NCBI GenBank assembly: GCA_017395215.1 | Contig: JAFPVW010000009.1 | Span: 1 to 57,163, forward strand | Direction: 5' to 3' | Origin: Prevotella sp. | Lineage (GTDB): Bacteria; Bacteroidota; Bacteroidia; Bacteroidales; Bacteroidaceae | Length of the DNA stretch: 57,163 nucleotides | Shown: piece by piece, positions 1-8,162 of the stretch | Position numbering within the stretch: the stretch's first letter is position 1 | Layout of the letters: the number at the start of each line of letters is the position of its first letter | Program-made: the position numbers and the translations under genes | The notes under the pieces: generated by a model | What the model was told of the DNA's origin: nothing | Databases searched by the model: none | The model's input: the letters and a program-made list of their open reading frames with translations, nothing else

Positions 1-303
1 AAAGTCACCGTAGATCTCGTGGAGGTTCAGACGGTGGTTGCCGCCGAGGAGGGTCTTGACGAACTCAATGTCCTGGCGCACCTCGTCGATGGTGCGTGCG
101 CGGCCGGGGTAGTTACCGGTGGTCTGGATACCGCCCGAGAGGGCCTCGTTGCGCTCGAAGCCGACGACGTCGTCGGTCTGCCAGCAGTGGAGTGAGAGCT
201 GCTGCTTCTGGAGCTGGTCAAGTACTGCGTCGGTGTCGACGCCAATGGCTGCGTAGCGCTCTTTGGCTACGGCGTAAGCCTGTTCAATGAGATTTGCTTT
301 CAT
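1..303 (-). CDS. rhaA: L-rhamnose isomerase, 5' part (cut by window edge)
   Basis: Isomerises L-rhamnose to L-rhamnulose, the first cytoplasmic step of rhamnose catabolism. Only the first 101 residues are inside the window; the frame is open to base 1. The translation from the ATG at 303-301 begins [19 protein letters not shown] and contains [14 protein letters not shown] and [14 protein letters not shown], which match the N-terminus of the RhaA family closely. It lies 103 bp downstream of rhaB on the same strand, so the two are probably co-transcribed, as in the Bacteroides rha operon (kinase then isomerase). No separate promoter was seen in the gap. The metal-binding and catalytic residues lie outside the window. 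Confidence 0.93.
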   Translation of the reverse strand, partial: MKANLIEQAYAVAKERYAAIGVDTDAVLDQLQKQQLSLHCWQTDDVVGFERNEALSGGIQTTGNYPGRARTIDEVRQDIEFVKTLLGGNHRLNLHEIYGDF

Positions 304-406
304 CGTGGAAATTTGTTATAGGTGTAATAAATGTTTCTTTGTTTTGGGGAAACCAATTGGCACTAATTGGGGTAAATTTATCTTAATTGGTGCCAATTCG
401 TTTCTT

Positions 407-1957
407 TTATTGCTTGCTTGTGATGGAAATGTATTTGTCGTATGCCTTATCCCAGATTTCCTTCTCCTGCGGCTCGTAGCGGACGAGGTCGAGGGTGTCG
501 GCAATGATCTGGCGCATCTGCCAGATGTCGCTGACCAGACCGGCGGCCTTGGCCTGCAGCATGATGTTGCCGAGGGCGGTGCACTCCTGCGGGCCGGCGA
601 GGACGGTGGCACCGGTAGAGTTGGCCGTGAACTGGTTGAGATACTTGTTGAGCGAGCCACCGCCGATGATGTGGAGCACGTCGAGCTGGAACGGGGCAAA
701 CTCCTGCAGCCAGGTGAAGACCTGACGATAGCGCAGGGCCAGCGAGTCGAAGATGCAGCGGCAGATTTCGGCAGGCGTCTCGGGGACGGGCTGACCGGTC
801 TGGCGGCAGTACTGCTGGATAGCCTGAATCATCGACGTCGGGGCGGCGAACATCTGGTCGTCGGGATTGATGAGCGAGCGGAAGGGCTCTACCGTCATAG
901 CCGATGACTGCAATACAGCGTGGGAGAGAGCCCCCCCTACTGCCCCCGAGGGGGCTTCATTACCCTGTTGGACATTTGTGTCCCCCTCGGGGGACGACAG
1001 GGGGGCTTTCTGCCACTCCAGTCGGCAGCGCTCGTAGAGCCACATGCCGCAGATGTTCTTCAGGAAGCGGGTGGTGCCCTCGATGCCGCCTTCGTTGGTG
1101 AAGTTGCGCTCGTAGGAGAGGTCGCTGATGATGGCGTCCTTCGTCTCGATGCCCATGAGGCTCCACGTGCCGCTCGACAGGTAGGCAAACTGCTCGTCCT
1201 TGGCAGGAACGGCAGCAACGGCAGCTCCCGTGTCATGTCCGGCGACGGCAACAACAGGCACGGCGCCGAGGCCCGTCAGCCGCTGCACCTCGTCGGTGAG
1301 CACGCCGATGACCGTTCCCGGCTGCACCATGCGGCCGAACTTGCTGCGCGTCAGCCCTAACGAGGCGAGCAGGCGCTCGTCGAGCTGTTTGGTGCGCGGG
1401 TCGAGCAGCTGGCTGGTCGAGGCGATGGTATATTCGCACACCTCGTTGCCGGTGAGCATCCACGAGAGGGCGTCGGGGACGAAAAGGATTTTCGTCGCAC
1501 AAGAAAGGGCGCTGTTGCCCTCGCGGCGCATGGCGTAGAGCTGGAAGATGGAGTTGAAGTTAAGGAACTGAATGCCCGTGATGTCGTAGACCTCCTTGCG
1601 CGAGACGACGTGGCGCAGGTAGTCGTCCATCGCGTCGAATGTAATAGGATCACGATATGCGCGCGGATTCCTTAATATAGCGCCGTCGTCGCCGATGAGG
1701 ACGAAGTCGACGCCCCACGTGTCGATGCCGATGGAGGTAATCTCCAGGCCGCGGCGGGCTACTTCCTTCAGTCCCTTGATGATTTCAAAGTAGAGGGCGT
1801 AGATGTCCCAGTAGTAGTGGCCCCCCTGCTCAATGAGGTTGTTGGGAAATCGCGTCACCTCCTCTAACGAGAAGCGTCCGTCGGTGATGTTGCCGATAAT
1901 GGTGCGGCCGCTGGTGGCCCCCAGGTCTACGGCAAAGAAATACTTCTTCTGTTCCAT
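407..1957 (-). CDS. rhaB: L-rhamnulokinase with in-frame palindromic insert
   Basis: Phosphorylates L-rhamnulose to L-rhamnulose-1-phosphate (FGGY sugar kinase family). The 516-residue protein starts at the ATG at 1957. The N-terminal nucleotide-binding motif DLGATSGR lies at residues 11-18, and the C-terminal half carries the FGGY-type CRCIFDSLALRYR and HIIGGGSLNKYLNQF segments. Residues 318-343 are encoded by a 78-bp G/C-rich palindromic element (929-1006). They fall where E. coli RhaB has a short loop after the conserved GMWL-ER segment, so the insert probably lies in a surface loop. First gene of the rha operon, followed by rhaA; nhaD diverges upstream. A -7 element is visible on the minus strand upstream. 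Confidence 0.93.
   Translation of the reverse strand: MEQKKYFFAVDLGATSGRTIIGNITDGRFSLEEVTRFPNNLIEQGGHYYWDIYALYFEIIKGLKEVARRGLEITSIGIDTWGVDFVLIGDDGAILRNPRAYRDPITFDAMDDYLRHVVSRKEVYDITGIQFLNFNSIFQLYAMRREGNSALSCATKILFVPDALSWMLTGNEVCEYTIASTSQLLDPRTKQLDERLLASLGLTRSKFGRMVQPGTVIGVLTDEVQRLTGLGAVPVVAVAGHDTGAAVAAVPAKDEQFAYLSSGTWSLMGIETKDAIISDLSYERNFTNEGGIEGTTRFLKNICGMWLYERCRLEWQKAPLSSPEGDTNVQQGNEAPSGAVGGALSHAVLQSSAMTVEPFRSLINPDDQMFAAPTSMIQAIQQYCRQTGQPVPETPAEICRCIFDSLALRYRQVFTWLQEFAPFQLDVLHIIGGGSLNKYLNQFTANSTGATVLAGPQECTALGNIMLQAKAAGLVSDIWQMRQIIADTLDLVRYEPQEKEIWDKAYDKYISITSKQ
929..1006 (-). repeat. In-frame palindromic element, rhaB copy
   Basis: A 78-bp element (26 codons). Its outer arms (AGCCCCCC at 929-936 and its complement at 1000-1007) enclose two smaller hairpins, GCCCCC-GA-GGGGGC type at 942-955 and TCCCCC-TC-GGGGGA at 981-994, separated by a spacer of about 25 nt. 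On the rhaB strand it reads A-P-L-S-S-P-E-G ... [10 protein letters not shown]. The spacer and right half are nearly identical to the dnaE copy, including the frame. Confidence 0.9.
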
Positions 1958-1997
1958 ATTTGTTTTGTTGTGATTAGCTGTTTTAAGTTTACGTTTG

Positions 1998-2005
1998 CAA
2001 AGGTA
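1998..2005 (-). promoter_or_regulatory. -7 element, rhaB promoter
   Basis: TACCTTTG on the minus strand, 41 bp upstream of the rhaB start. No convincing TTTG is seen at the -33 distance, which would fit a promoter that needs an activator such as an AraC-type regulator (inference). Confidence 0.5.
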
Positions 2006-2055
2006 GTAATAAAAAGGCGGTGGCGATATGATAATTTGATTTTCTTACCTTTATT

Positions 2056-2087
2056 TTTGATTTATCGGAAAGAAAGTGTTACCTTTG
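2056..2087 (+). promoter_or_regulatory. nhaD promoter
   Basis: TTTG (2056-2059), 20 bp, TACCTTTG (2080-2087), matching the Bacteroidetes -33/-7 consensus. Transcription would begin near 2092, so the upstream in-frame alternative start at 2076 would not be in the mRNA and the ATG at 2115 is preferred. Confidence 0.8.
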
Positions 2088-2114
2088 CGGCGAAATTCAA
2101 TTACTTTATACAAT

Positions 2115-3446
2115 ATGGCAACATTAACAATCCTGATTGTCACCGTCTTCTGTATCGGCTACCTGTGCATAGCCTTGGAGAGCGTGACTAAAATCAACAA
2201 GGCGGCCATCGCCCTGCTGATGTGTGTGCTCTGCTGGACGCTCCTGATGATGGGCCCCGGCGCGTATTATCCTGAGGTCGCCGACGGTAGCGTGATCCAC
2301 CACATTGCCGAGGTCATCGAACATCACCTGGGCGATGCCGCCGGCACACTGTTCTTCCTGATGGGCGCTATGACCATCGTCGAGATTGTCGACTCAAACG
2401 GCGGCTTCAACTTCGTGCGCGACACGATGAAGACGCGGTCGAAGCGCAAGCTGATGTGGCGCATGGCCTTCATGACGTTCTTCCTGTCGGCCATCCTCGA
2501 CAACCTGACCACCTCCATCGTGATGATTATGGTGCTGCGCAAGCTGGTGCAGGCCCGCGAGGACCGGCTTATCTATGCCGCGCTCGTCGTCATTGCGGCC
2601 AACTCGGGCGGTGCCTTCTCGCCCATCGGCGACGTGACGACCATCATGCTGTGGATCAAGGGTGTCATTACGACGCAGGGCGTGCTGACCGAGATTTTCA
2701 TACCGTCGCTCGTGTCGATGCTCGTGCCGGCGTTCATCCTGCAGTACTCGCTGAAGGGGAAGTTCGACAAGGAGCAGAACCTGCCGAAGGCCGACGTCAG
2801 CCAGTTCACCCAGGCCCAGCGCACCACCATCTTCTGGCTCGGTGTGGGCGGCCTCTGCTTCGTACCTATCTTTAAGACGCTGACCCACCTGCCGCCGTTC
2901 ATGGGCATTCTGCTGGTGCTCGGCATCCTGTGGACCGTGACTGAGATTTTCCATTACAACACATCGGAAGAGGACACGATGGCCAAGCGCGTGAGCGACA
3001 TCATGACCAAGATTGACCTGTCGACCATCATGTTCTTCCTCGGCATTCTGATGGCAGTGGCCGTGCTGCAGGAGGTGGGCGTGCTGACAGCTCTCGGCGA
3101 GGGCCTGAACGAGACCTTCTCGGGCAACTACTACGTCATCAACGGCATCATCGGCATGCTCTCGTCGATTGTCGACAACGTGCCCCTCGTGGCCGGCTGT
3201 ATGGGCATGTACCCCGTGGCCGCCGAGGGAGCGATGGCCGTCGACGGCATCTTCTGGCAGCTGCTGGCCTACTGCGCCGGTGTGGGCGGCTCGATGCTTA
3301 TTATCGGCTCTGCCGCCGGCGTGGTGGTCATGGGATTGGAGAAGATTACCTTCGGCTGGTATATGAAGCGCATCACGTGGATAGCCTTCGTGGGCTATCT
3401 CGCTGGCATCCTCATCTACTGGCTGGAGCGTTCTCTGCTGTTCTAA
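2115..3446 (+). CDS. nhaD: Na+/H+ antiporter, NhaD family
   Basis: Inner-membrane exchanger that exports sodium in return for protons. The 443-residue protein is almost wholly hydrophobic, with about a dozen predicted membrane segments. Family segments include FFLSAILDNLTTSIVMIMVL, AANSGGAFSPIGDVTTIMLW and SSIVDNVPLVAG, the DNLTT and SPIGDVTT motifs being typical of NhaD/ArsB-type ion transporters. The start was chosen at MATLTILIV because the -7 element lies upstream of it and downstream of the longer alternative start. It is divergent from rhaB. Its 3' end overlaps the 3' end of the convergent AraC-type regulator gene by 35 bp. Confidence 0.9.
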   Translation: MATLTILIVTVFCIGYLCIALESVTKINKAAIALLMCVLCWTLLMMGPGAYYPEVADGSVIHHIAEVIEHHLGDAAGTLFFLMGAMTIVEIVDSNGGFNFVRDTMKTRSKRKLMWRMAFMTFFLSAILDNLTTSIVMIMVLRKLVQAREDRLIYAALVVIAANSGGAFSPIGDVTTIMLWIKGVITTQGVLTEIFIPSLVSMLVPAFILQYSLKGKFDKEQNLPKADVSQFTQAQRTTIFWLGVGGLCFVPIFKTLTHLPPFMGILLVLGILWTVTEIFHYNTSEEDTMAKRVSDIMTKIDLSTIMFFLGILMAVAVLQEVGVLTALGEGLNETFSGNYYVINGIIGMLSSIVDNVPLVAGCMGMYPVAAEGAMAVDGIFWQLLAYCAGVGGSMLIIGSAAGVVVMGLEKITFGWYMKRITWIAFVGYLAGILIYWLERSLLF

Positions 3447-4302
3447 GTTCGCTTGGCCGGCGTCCGGTCTTGATCTTGAACTTAGCTGAGAAATAGTCTG
3501 GCGACTCGAAGTTGAGTCGGTAGGCTATTTCTTTTATGCTCATGGCGGTGGTCGAGAGCAGTTCCTTGGCGCGCTGCAGGCGCAGGTCCTGCTGGTAGAT
3601 GGCCGGCGAAATGCCGGTGTGCTCTTTGAAGAGCTTGCGGAAGTTGGAGTAGCTGACGCCCATCTCGTCGGCCACCTGCTGGATGGTGAGGTTGCTTTCG
3701 AGGGCTTCGCGTATGCGCAGGCGAGCCTTACTAATCATATCGACGTGCGTCTGGTTGCGGCTCAGCTGGATGTTGCGCTCCAGTGAGTACATCAGTCCGA
3801 TGAGGTGGTTGACGATGCCGGCCATCAGCTGTTGCGAGTAGGCGGCCTCGATGACGGCTGTGTCGTATGCCTGCTTGTAGAGTCGCACAATCTCATCGCT
3901 GAAGCCGACGTGGTAGACGGGCTTCTGCGGCGAGAGGAAGCCGGCGCGCACGCGGTCGTCCATGTTGCGCCCCTTGAAACCTATCCAGTAGCTCTTCCAC
4001 CCGGTCTTGGGGTTGGGGCGGTAGGAGTGCCACTCGCCGGGGAAGAGCAGCCAGAGGTCGCCCTCGCGCAGCTTCGCCTCGCGGACGGTGGCGCTGTGGA
4101 ATATGCCTTCACCTTCGGTGAGGTAAAGCAGCTGGTACTCGTTGAGTTCGCGCCCGCGCTCCACTTCAAAGTAGTATCCGTCGGCGTGGCCGCGGGTGGG
4201 GTAGGAGTCTCCCGGTTTGATGTCCTCATAGCCAACGGTGCTGACGGTGAGGCCCCATAGAGAGTCGCGCTCATTGGCCAATAGGTATTTGCTGATTTGC
4301 AT
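3412..4302 (-). CDS. AraC-family transcriptional regulator, possible RhaR
   Basis: DNA-binding regulator of 296 residues. The N-terminal half (about 10-165) is a cupin-like ligand-binding domain with the family segments LLYLTEGEGIFHS and LREGDLWLLFPGEWHSYRP. The C-terminal about 100 residues hold two helix-turn-helix motifs (LTIQQVADEMGVSYSNFRKLF and MSIKEIAYRLNFESPDYFSAKF). It has its own promoter. AraC-type activators of rhamnose genes are known in Bacteroides (RhaR), and this gene lies about 1.5 kb from rhaB, separated by nhaD, so a role in rhamnose sensing is plausible but is inference. Its last 35 bp overlap the end of nhaD on the opposite strand. Confidence 0.88.
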   Translation of the reverse strand: MQISKYLLANERDSLWGLTVSTVGYEDIKPGDSYPTRGHADGYYFEVERGRELNEYQLLYLTEGEGIFHSATVREAKLREGDLWLLFPGEWHSYRPNPKTGWKSYWIGFKGRNMDDRVRAGFLSPQKPVYHVGFSDEIVRLYKQAYDTAVIEAAYSQQLMAGIVNHLIGLMYSLERNIQLSRNQTHVDMISKARLRIREALESNLTIQQVADEMGVSYSNFRKLFKEHTGISPAIYQQDLRLQRAKELLSTTAMSIKEIAYRLNFESPDYFSAKFKIKTGRRPSELRTAENAPASR

Positions 4303-4337
4303 ACACTATTAGGTTTTTGTCACTGTTTTTCTGCGCA

Positions 4338-4368
4338 CAAAGATAGGCAAATTCGTTGGAATAGCAAA
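4338..4368 (-). promoter_or_regulatory. Promoter of the AraC-type regulator
   Basis: On the minus strand: TTTG (4368-4365), 19 bp, TATCTTTG (4345-4338), 36 bp before the ATG. Confidence 0.78.
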
Positions 4369-4395
4369 ATAAAGAAATAAAAAAAATGTAAAACG

Positions 4396-4427
4396 CTTGG
4401 CAGTTTCAGGGAAAAGCGTTACTTTTG
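4396..4427 (+). promoter_or_regulatory. frr promoter
   Basis: CTTG (4396-4399), 20 bp, TACTTTTG (4420-4427). It overlaps the alternative upstream TTG start at 4425, which supports the ATG at 4455 for frr. Confidence 0.72.
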
Positions 4428-4454
4428 GGGGCAGAAAACTTAAAACGCAGAAAT

Positions 4455-5015
4455 ATGATAGACGTAAAAGAGACTTTGAAGAAGAGTGAGGAGAGAATGG
4501 AGATGGCCGCCATGTTCCTGGAAGAGGAGCTGAACCGCATCCGCGCCGGCCGTGCCAACGTAGCCATTCTCGACGGTGTCAGGGTGATGTCTTACGGCAG
4601 TAAGGTGCCCCTGAACCAAGTAGCAACCGTGATGACGCCCGACGCCCGCACCATCGCTATCAAGCCGTGGGACCGCAAGCAGATTCGCGACATTGAGAAG
4701 GCCATCATGGACAGCGACGTGGGCATCACGCCCGAGAACAACGGCGAGGTCATCCGTCTCGGCATTCCGCAGCCCACCGAGGAGCGCCGCCGCGACCTGG
4801 TGAAGCAGTGCAACAAGATAGCCGAGAAGGCCAAGGTTGAGGTTCGCAACGTTCGTGCCGACATCAAGGACAAGCTGAAGAAGGCCATCAAGGACGGACT
4901 CTCTGAGGACAACGAGAAGGACGCCGAGCTGGAGCTCCAGAAGATTCACGACAAGTACATCAAGAAGCTCGACGAACTGATTGAGGCCAAGAACAAGGAA
5001 ATCATGACCGTGTAG
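4455..5015 (+). CDS. frr: Ribosome recycling factor
   Basis: Splits the post-termination ribosome together with EF-G. The 186-residue product has the family's usual length and signature segments: LNRIRAGRANVAILDGV near the N-terminus, VMTPDARTIAIKPWDR, IPQPTEERRRDLVKQ, and a helical C-terminus. The ATG at 4455 is preferred over the TTG at 4425, because the latter overlaps the -7 promoter element. It is followed after 21 bp by rsgA, a gene order common in Bacteroidetes, which makes a two-gene ribosome-function operon. Confidence 0.97.
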   Translation: MIDVKETLKKSEERMEMAAMFLEEELNRIRAGRANVAILDGVRVMSYGSKVPLNQVATVMTPDARTIAIKPWDRKQIRDIEKAIMDSDVGITPENNGEVIRLGIPQPTEERRRDLVKQCNKIAEKAKVEVRNVRADIKDKLKKAIKDGLSEDNEKDAELELQKIHDKYIKKLDELIEAKNKEIMTV

Positions 5016-5020
5016 TTGAC

Positions 5021-5041
5021 AATTGAGAATTGAGAATTGAA
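5021..5041 (+). repeat. 7-bp tandem repeat (AATTGAR) spanning the rsgA start codon
   Basis: Three copies of AATTGAG/AATTGAA in a row fill the frr-rsgA gap. The TTG initiation codon of rsgA (5037-5039) lies inside the third copy, and no ordinary ribosome-binding sequence is present. Confidence 0.8.
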
Positions 5042-6014
5042 AGGTCTCGTCGTTAAGAACACGGGCAGCTGGTACACCGTCCGCACGGACGATGGCCGGC
5101 TGCTCGATTGCAAAGTTAAGGGAAACTTCCGTATCAAGGGCATACGGAGCACGAATCCCGTGGCCGTCGGCGACCGTGTGACCGTCAACGACGAGGGCTG
5201 GATTGTAGCCATCGACGACCGCCGCAACTACATCATCCGCAAGAGTATCAACCTCTCGAAACAGAGCCACATCCTGGCCGCAAACGTAGACCAGACACTG
5301 CTCATCATCACCGTAGCCCGCCCCGAAACCTCCACCACGTTCATCGACCGTTTCCTCGCTTCGGCCGAAGCCTACAGCGTGCCCGTCGTCCTGGTGTTCA
5401 ACAAGACCGACACGCTCAGCGCCGACGAACAGCACTACCAGCAGATGATGGTCACGCTCTACTCTGGCATCGGCTACGAGTGTCGCCAGATTTCGGCTGA
5501 GACGGGCGACGGCGTCGAAGAGCTCCGCCCACTGCTCGACGGCAAGATCACGCTGCTCAGCGGAAACAGCGGCGTGGGCAAGTCGACGCTCATCAACCGC
5601 CTCGTGCCCGGTGCCAACCTGCGCACGGCTGAAATCAGCGAGGCCCACCTCGCCGGTCAGCACACAACGACGTTCTCGGAGATGATAAGCCTGGCCCCCC
5701 CTACTGCCCCCGAGGGGGCTTCAAGTGCTGACGTGTCCCCCTCGGGGGACGACAGGGGGGCTTACCTCATCGACACGCCGGGCATCAAGGGCTTCGGCAC
5801 GTTCGACATGGAGCGCGAGGAGCTGACCAGCTACTTCCGCGAAATCTTCGAGTACAGCAAGCAGTGCCGCTTCAGCAACTGCACCCACACCCACGAGCCC
5901 GGCTGTGCCGTGCTGCGCGCCGTCGACGACCACCTGATAGCCCAGAGCCGCTACCAGTCGTACCTCTCCATGCTCGACGACAAGAACGAGAACCGCTACC
6001 GCGAAGCCTTCTGA
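5037..6014 (+). CDS. rsgA: Ribosome small-subunit GTPase RsgA with in-frame palindromic insert
   Basis: GTPase that acts in late maturation of the 30S subunit. Domains in order: N-terminal OB fold (about 1-70); circularly permuted GTPase with NKTD (122-125), GNSGVGKS (176-183) and DTPG (246-249); C-terminal zinc-binding segment [14 protein letters not shown]. The start is a TTG, chosen because [13 protein letters not shown] aligns with the N-terminus of Bacteroides RsgA; no ATG is available nearby. Residues 220-242 come from a palindromic element that separates the G2 region (HTTTFSEM) from the G3 motif, a place where other RsgA proteins have only a short turn. Downstream of frr in one operon. 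Confidence 0.94.
   Translation: MKGLVVKNTGSWYTVRTDDGRLLDCKVKGNFRIKGIRSTNPVAVGDRVTVNDEGWIVAIDDRRNYIIRKSINLSKQSHILAANVDQTLLIITVARPETSTTFIDRFLASAEAYSVPVVLVFNKTDTLSADEQHYQQMMVTLYSGIGYECRQISAETGDGVEELRPLLDGKITLLSGNSGVGKSTLINRLVPGANLRTAEISEAHLAGQHTTTFSEMISLAPPTAPEGASSADVSPSGDDRGAYLIDTPGIKGFGTFDMEREELTSYFREIFEYSKQCRFSNCTHTHEPGCAVLRAVDDHLIAQSRYQSYLSMLDDKNENRYREAF
5694..5762 (+). repeat. In-frame palindromic element, rsgA copy
   Basis: A 69-bp element (23 codons). The outer arms are GCCCCCC (5694-5700) and GGGGGGC (5755-5761); inside are hairpins around 5706-5719 and 5736-5749. It encodes A-P-P-T-A-P-E-G-A ... [10 protein letters not shown], in the same frame as the rhaB and dnaE copies but with a shorter, unrelated spacer. 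Confidence 0.9.
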
Positions 6015-6130
6015 CAACTCATGATGATCGCCCCCAGTCTCAGCAATGGTCAAGACCACAAGGCAGCAGTTACTGAGCCTACTCATACGAGATAAAATGC
6101 TATCTTATTATGTAATTTACTAAACAATTA

Positions 6131-6161
6131 TTTGTGAATTAGGAAAAAAATGCTACCTTTG
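6131..6161 (+). promoter_or_regulatory. ptuA promoter
   Basis: TTTG (6131-6134), 19 bp, TACCTTTG (6154-6161), 22 bp before the ptuA ATG. The rest of the 6015-6183 gap shows nothing else. Confidence 0.82.
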
Positions 6162-6183
6162 CACACAAAAGAAAAATTATTCT

Positions 6184-7413
6184 ATGAATAACGGTATAAA
6201 GTTTCGCTCCATATCTCTGAAATCGTTTAGGAGTTTTGATGATTTTGAGATAAACTGCGAGAAAGACGGCTCGTCTCTTTATCAGTGGACTGTATTGTTG
6301 GGTAACAACAATACGGGTAAGACCAGTATTTTGAAAGCCATTGCCAATCTGAGACCTGTAAGAGTAAAAACTCAGCAGGAAGAGGATAAGGATAAATATA
6401 ACATAGTGCCCGCATCTTTCGCAAATAAATATTTAATGCGACAGCTAACCAAAAACGTAGAGGAAGCTATGGTTAGCAGTCAATTGATAGGCTACGAGAA
6501 TATATCTTGGATGTATAGTAATCATGGAGTTTGGTCTATGGATGCTTCCAACAAGTTGTCATCATTCTATATCTTCGGCTACGGCGTAAGCCGTTATCCC
6601 TCGAAGACAAGCCTTTCGGAGCAGTCATGCGGCGACTGCGACACGCTGTTTTCCAACGACCAGCGCCTGGTGAACATTGAGGAATGGCTGATGCAGCTGG
6701 ACTATGCCGCAAAGAACCACAACGCCTCAGCAGCCAAACGGTTGGAAAAGGTTCGCGAACTGATTTGCGGCAATGTCTTCCCAGAAATCTCCGACTTCAA
6801 GTTTGAGAGTTCCGACGAAATGCACAACTACGTGCTGTTCCTGACAAAGGACGGCTGGTTCAGATATACACAGCTCGGCTATGGCTACCAGTCCATGCTC
6901 TCATGGGTGATTGACCTGTGTAAAAGGATGTTCGAGAAATATCCTGACTCCGACAACCCCTTGCAGGAAAGCGCCGTGGTGCTGATAGACGAGATTGACC
7001 TGCACCTGCACCCCAAGTGGCAACGAGACATCATTGCCATCATTTCCAATGTGTTCAGGAACGTACAGTTCATTGTGACCACTCACAGCCCACTTGTCAT
7101 CCAGTCTATGAACGAGGTCAACCTGTATGTGCTGCGGCGCCAAGGCGAAAAACTCATTGCCGAACGCTCGCCCATCAACAACTTCAGCGGGTGGACGGTT
7201 GAGGAAATACTTCGAGAAACGATGAAGATGGACAACGACGTGTATTCTGATGTCTACCAGAAGTACTTCCAGATGTTCGACGAGGGTTTGGATCAGGACG
7301 ACAAGGAAAAAGCTGAGAACGCCTATCAGGTCCTGACAGAAATCCTGCACCCGCAGAACCCTGAGAGAAGGTTGCTGAAACTACAATTAGCCCGCCTGAC
7401 GAACAATGATTAA
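6184..7413 (+). CDS. ptuA: Septu-like defence ATPase PtuA
   Basis: SMC/RecF-like AAA ATPase of 409 residues, the putative sensor and motor subunit of a two-gene Septu-type anti-phage system. Walker A GNNNTGKTS lies at 40-48; a signature-like LGYGYQSMLSWVIDL begins at 231; Walker B VVLIDEID lies at 265-272; the H-loop TTHSP lies at 299-303. The downstream HNH gene overlaps by 8 bp (ATG at 7406, stop at 7411-7413), which points to translational coupling and fits PtuA-PtuB. No reverse transcriptase is present nearby, so this is not a retron-linked version. The first 375 bp are clearly AT-richer than the rest of the gene, a sign of mosaic origin. Other RecF/OLD-like ATPases are possible, but the HNH partner favours PtuA. 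Confidence 0.82.
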   Translation: MNNGIKFRSISLKSFRSFDDFEINCEKDGSSLYQWTVLLGNNNTGKTSILKAIANLRPVRVKTQQEEDKDKYNIVPASFANKYLMRQLTKNVEEAMVSSQLIGYENISWMYSNHGVWSMDASNKLSSFYIFGYGVSRYPSKTSLSEQSCGDCDTLFSNDQRLVNIEEWLMQLDYAAKNHNASAAKRLEKVRELICGNVFPEISDFKFESSDEMHNYVLFLTKDGWFRYTQLGYGYQSMLSWVIDLCKRMFEKYPDSDNPLQESAVVLIDEIDLHLHPKWQRDIIAIISNVFRNVQFIVTTHSPLVIQSMNEVNLYVLRRQGEKLIAERSPINNFSGWTVEEILRETMKMDNDVYSDVYQKYFQMFDEGLDQDDKEKAENAYQVLTEILHPQNPERRLLKLQLARLTNND

Positions 7414-8146
7414 ACTGTCTCTCATAGCCAAGCCGGTCGAGCTGACCGAAGAAGCCGAAGCGCAACTGGTGGAAGACTTCAAGAGTAGCGGGAAGGCCGT
7501 CTGGAAGAAAACCTACATAGAGCAGGCCCTGCTAAAGATGACTCACAACAAATGTGCTTATTCTGAGCAGTTGCTGAACGAGGAGAGTGCCTATATGGAG
7601 ATAGACCACTTCCGCCACAAAGACAAATACAAGGATGAGGTCGTCCGTTGGGGCAACCTGCTGCCTTCGTGCAAGAAGTGTAACACGGCTAAAGGCGACC
7701 ACGACGTAGTGGCAGAGCCTATCGTCAATCCTCTGGTCGACAACCCCAAGGACTTCCTTTATGTGGAAAGTTTCAGATATTACAGCAGGAACCACAACGA
7801 AAAGGGGCAAACAACCATCGATGTGCTTGCACTTAACGACAGACTTCATTTTGCAGAGCCTCGGGCGAGTATCGCCTTTATTGTAGCCGACGAACTTGAA
7901 ACGCTTTTCGAGAAGCTAAAGCAGGATGATACTGACAGAAAGCGAAAAAACACGATTTCCAAAATAAAGTCAACACTGGAAGGATGCGGCCCGGAATACG
8001 AATACTCAGCAGCCATATCTACCTATATCCTATACGAATTTGATCCGTACAAGGACATGGAGGCCTACCTCATCCAGCATCAGCTTTGGGACGACGACCT
8101 CAAGGCGATAAAGTCGAAACTACTTTCTGTGGCTATGACTAAATAA
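7406..8146 (+). CDS. ptuB: Septu-like HNH endonuclease PtuB
   Basis: Putative nuclease effector of 246 residues, coupled to ptuA. The HNH region reads KCAYSEQ (C50, S53), MEIDHFRHK (H68), RWGNLLPSCKKCNTAKGD (W82, N84, C89, C92, N93, K96), the layout of PtuB and of the related TIGR02646-like HNH proteins. Those proteins usually begin the zinc knuckle with C-A-Y-C-E. Here the second cysteine is a serine, so only three of the four expected metal-ligand cysteines are present. The rest of the protein has no motif that I recognise. Its stop lies 16 bp from the convergent end of res. Confidence 0.8.
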   Translation: MIKLSLIAKPVELTEEAEAQLVEDFKSSGKAVWKKTYIEQALLKMTHNKCAYSEQLLNEESAYMEIDHFRHKDKYKDEVVRWGNLLPSCKKCNTAKGDHDVVAEPIVNPLVDNPKDFLYVESFRYYSRNHNEKGQTTIDVLALNDRLHFAEPRASIAFIVADELETLFEKLKQDDTDRKRKNTISKIKSTLEGCGPEYEYSAAISTYILYEFDPYKDMEAYLIQHQLWDDDLKAIKSKLLSVAMTK

Positions 8147-8162
8147 GAAGGTGGAGGAGGAC

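Noticed and set aside
4440-5663. Minus-strand open frame of 407 codons across frr and rsgA
   Set aside because: Antisense to two clearly recognised genes; no family similarity.
6184-8146. Retron-associated PtuAB system
   Set aside because: No reverse transcriptase gene is found in or near the pair, so the msr/msd requirement is not met.
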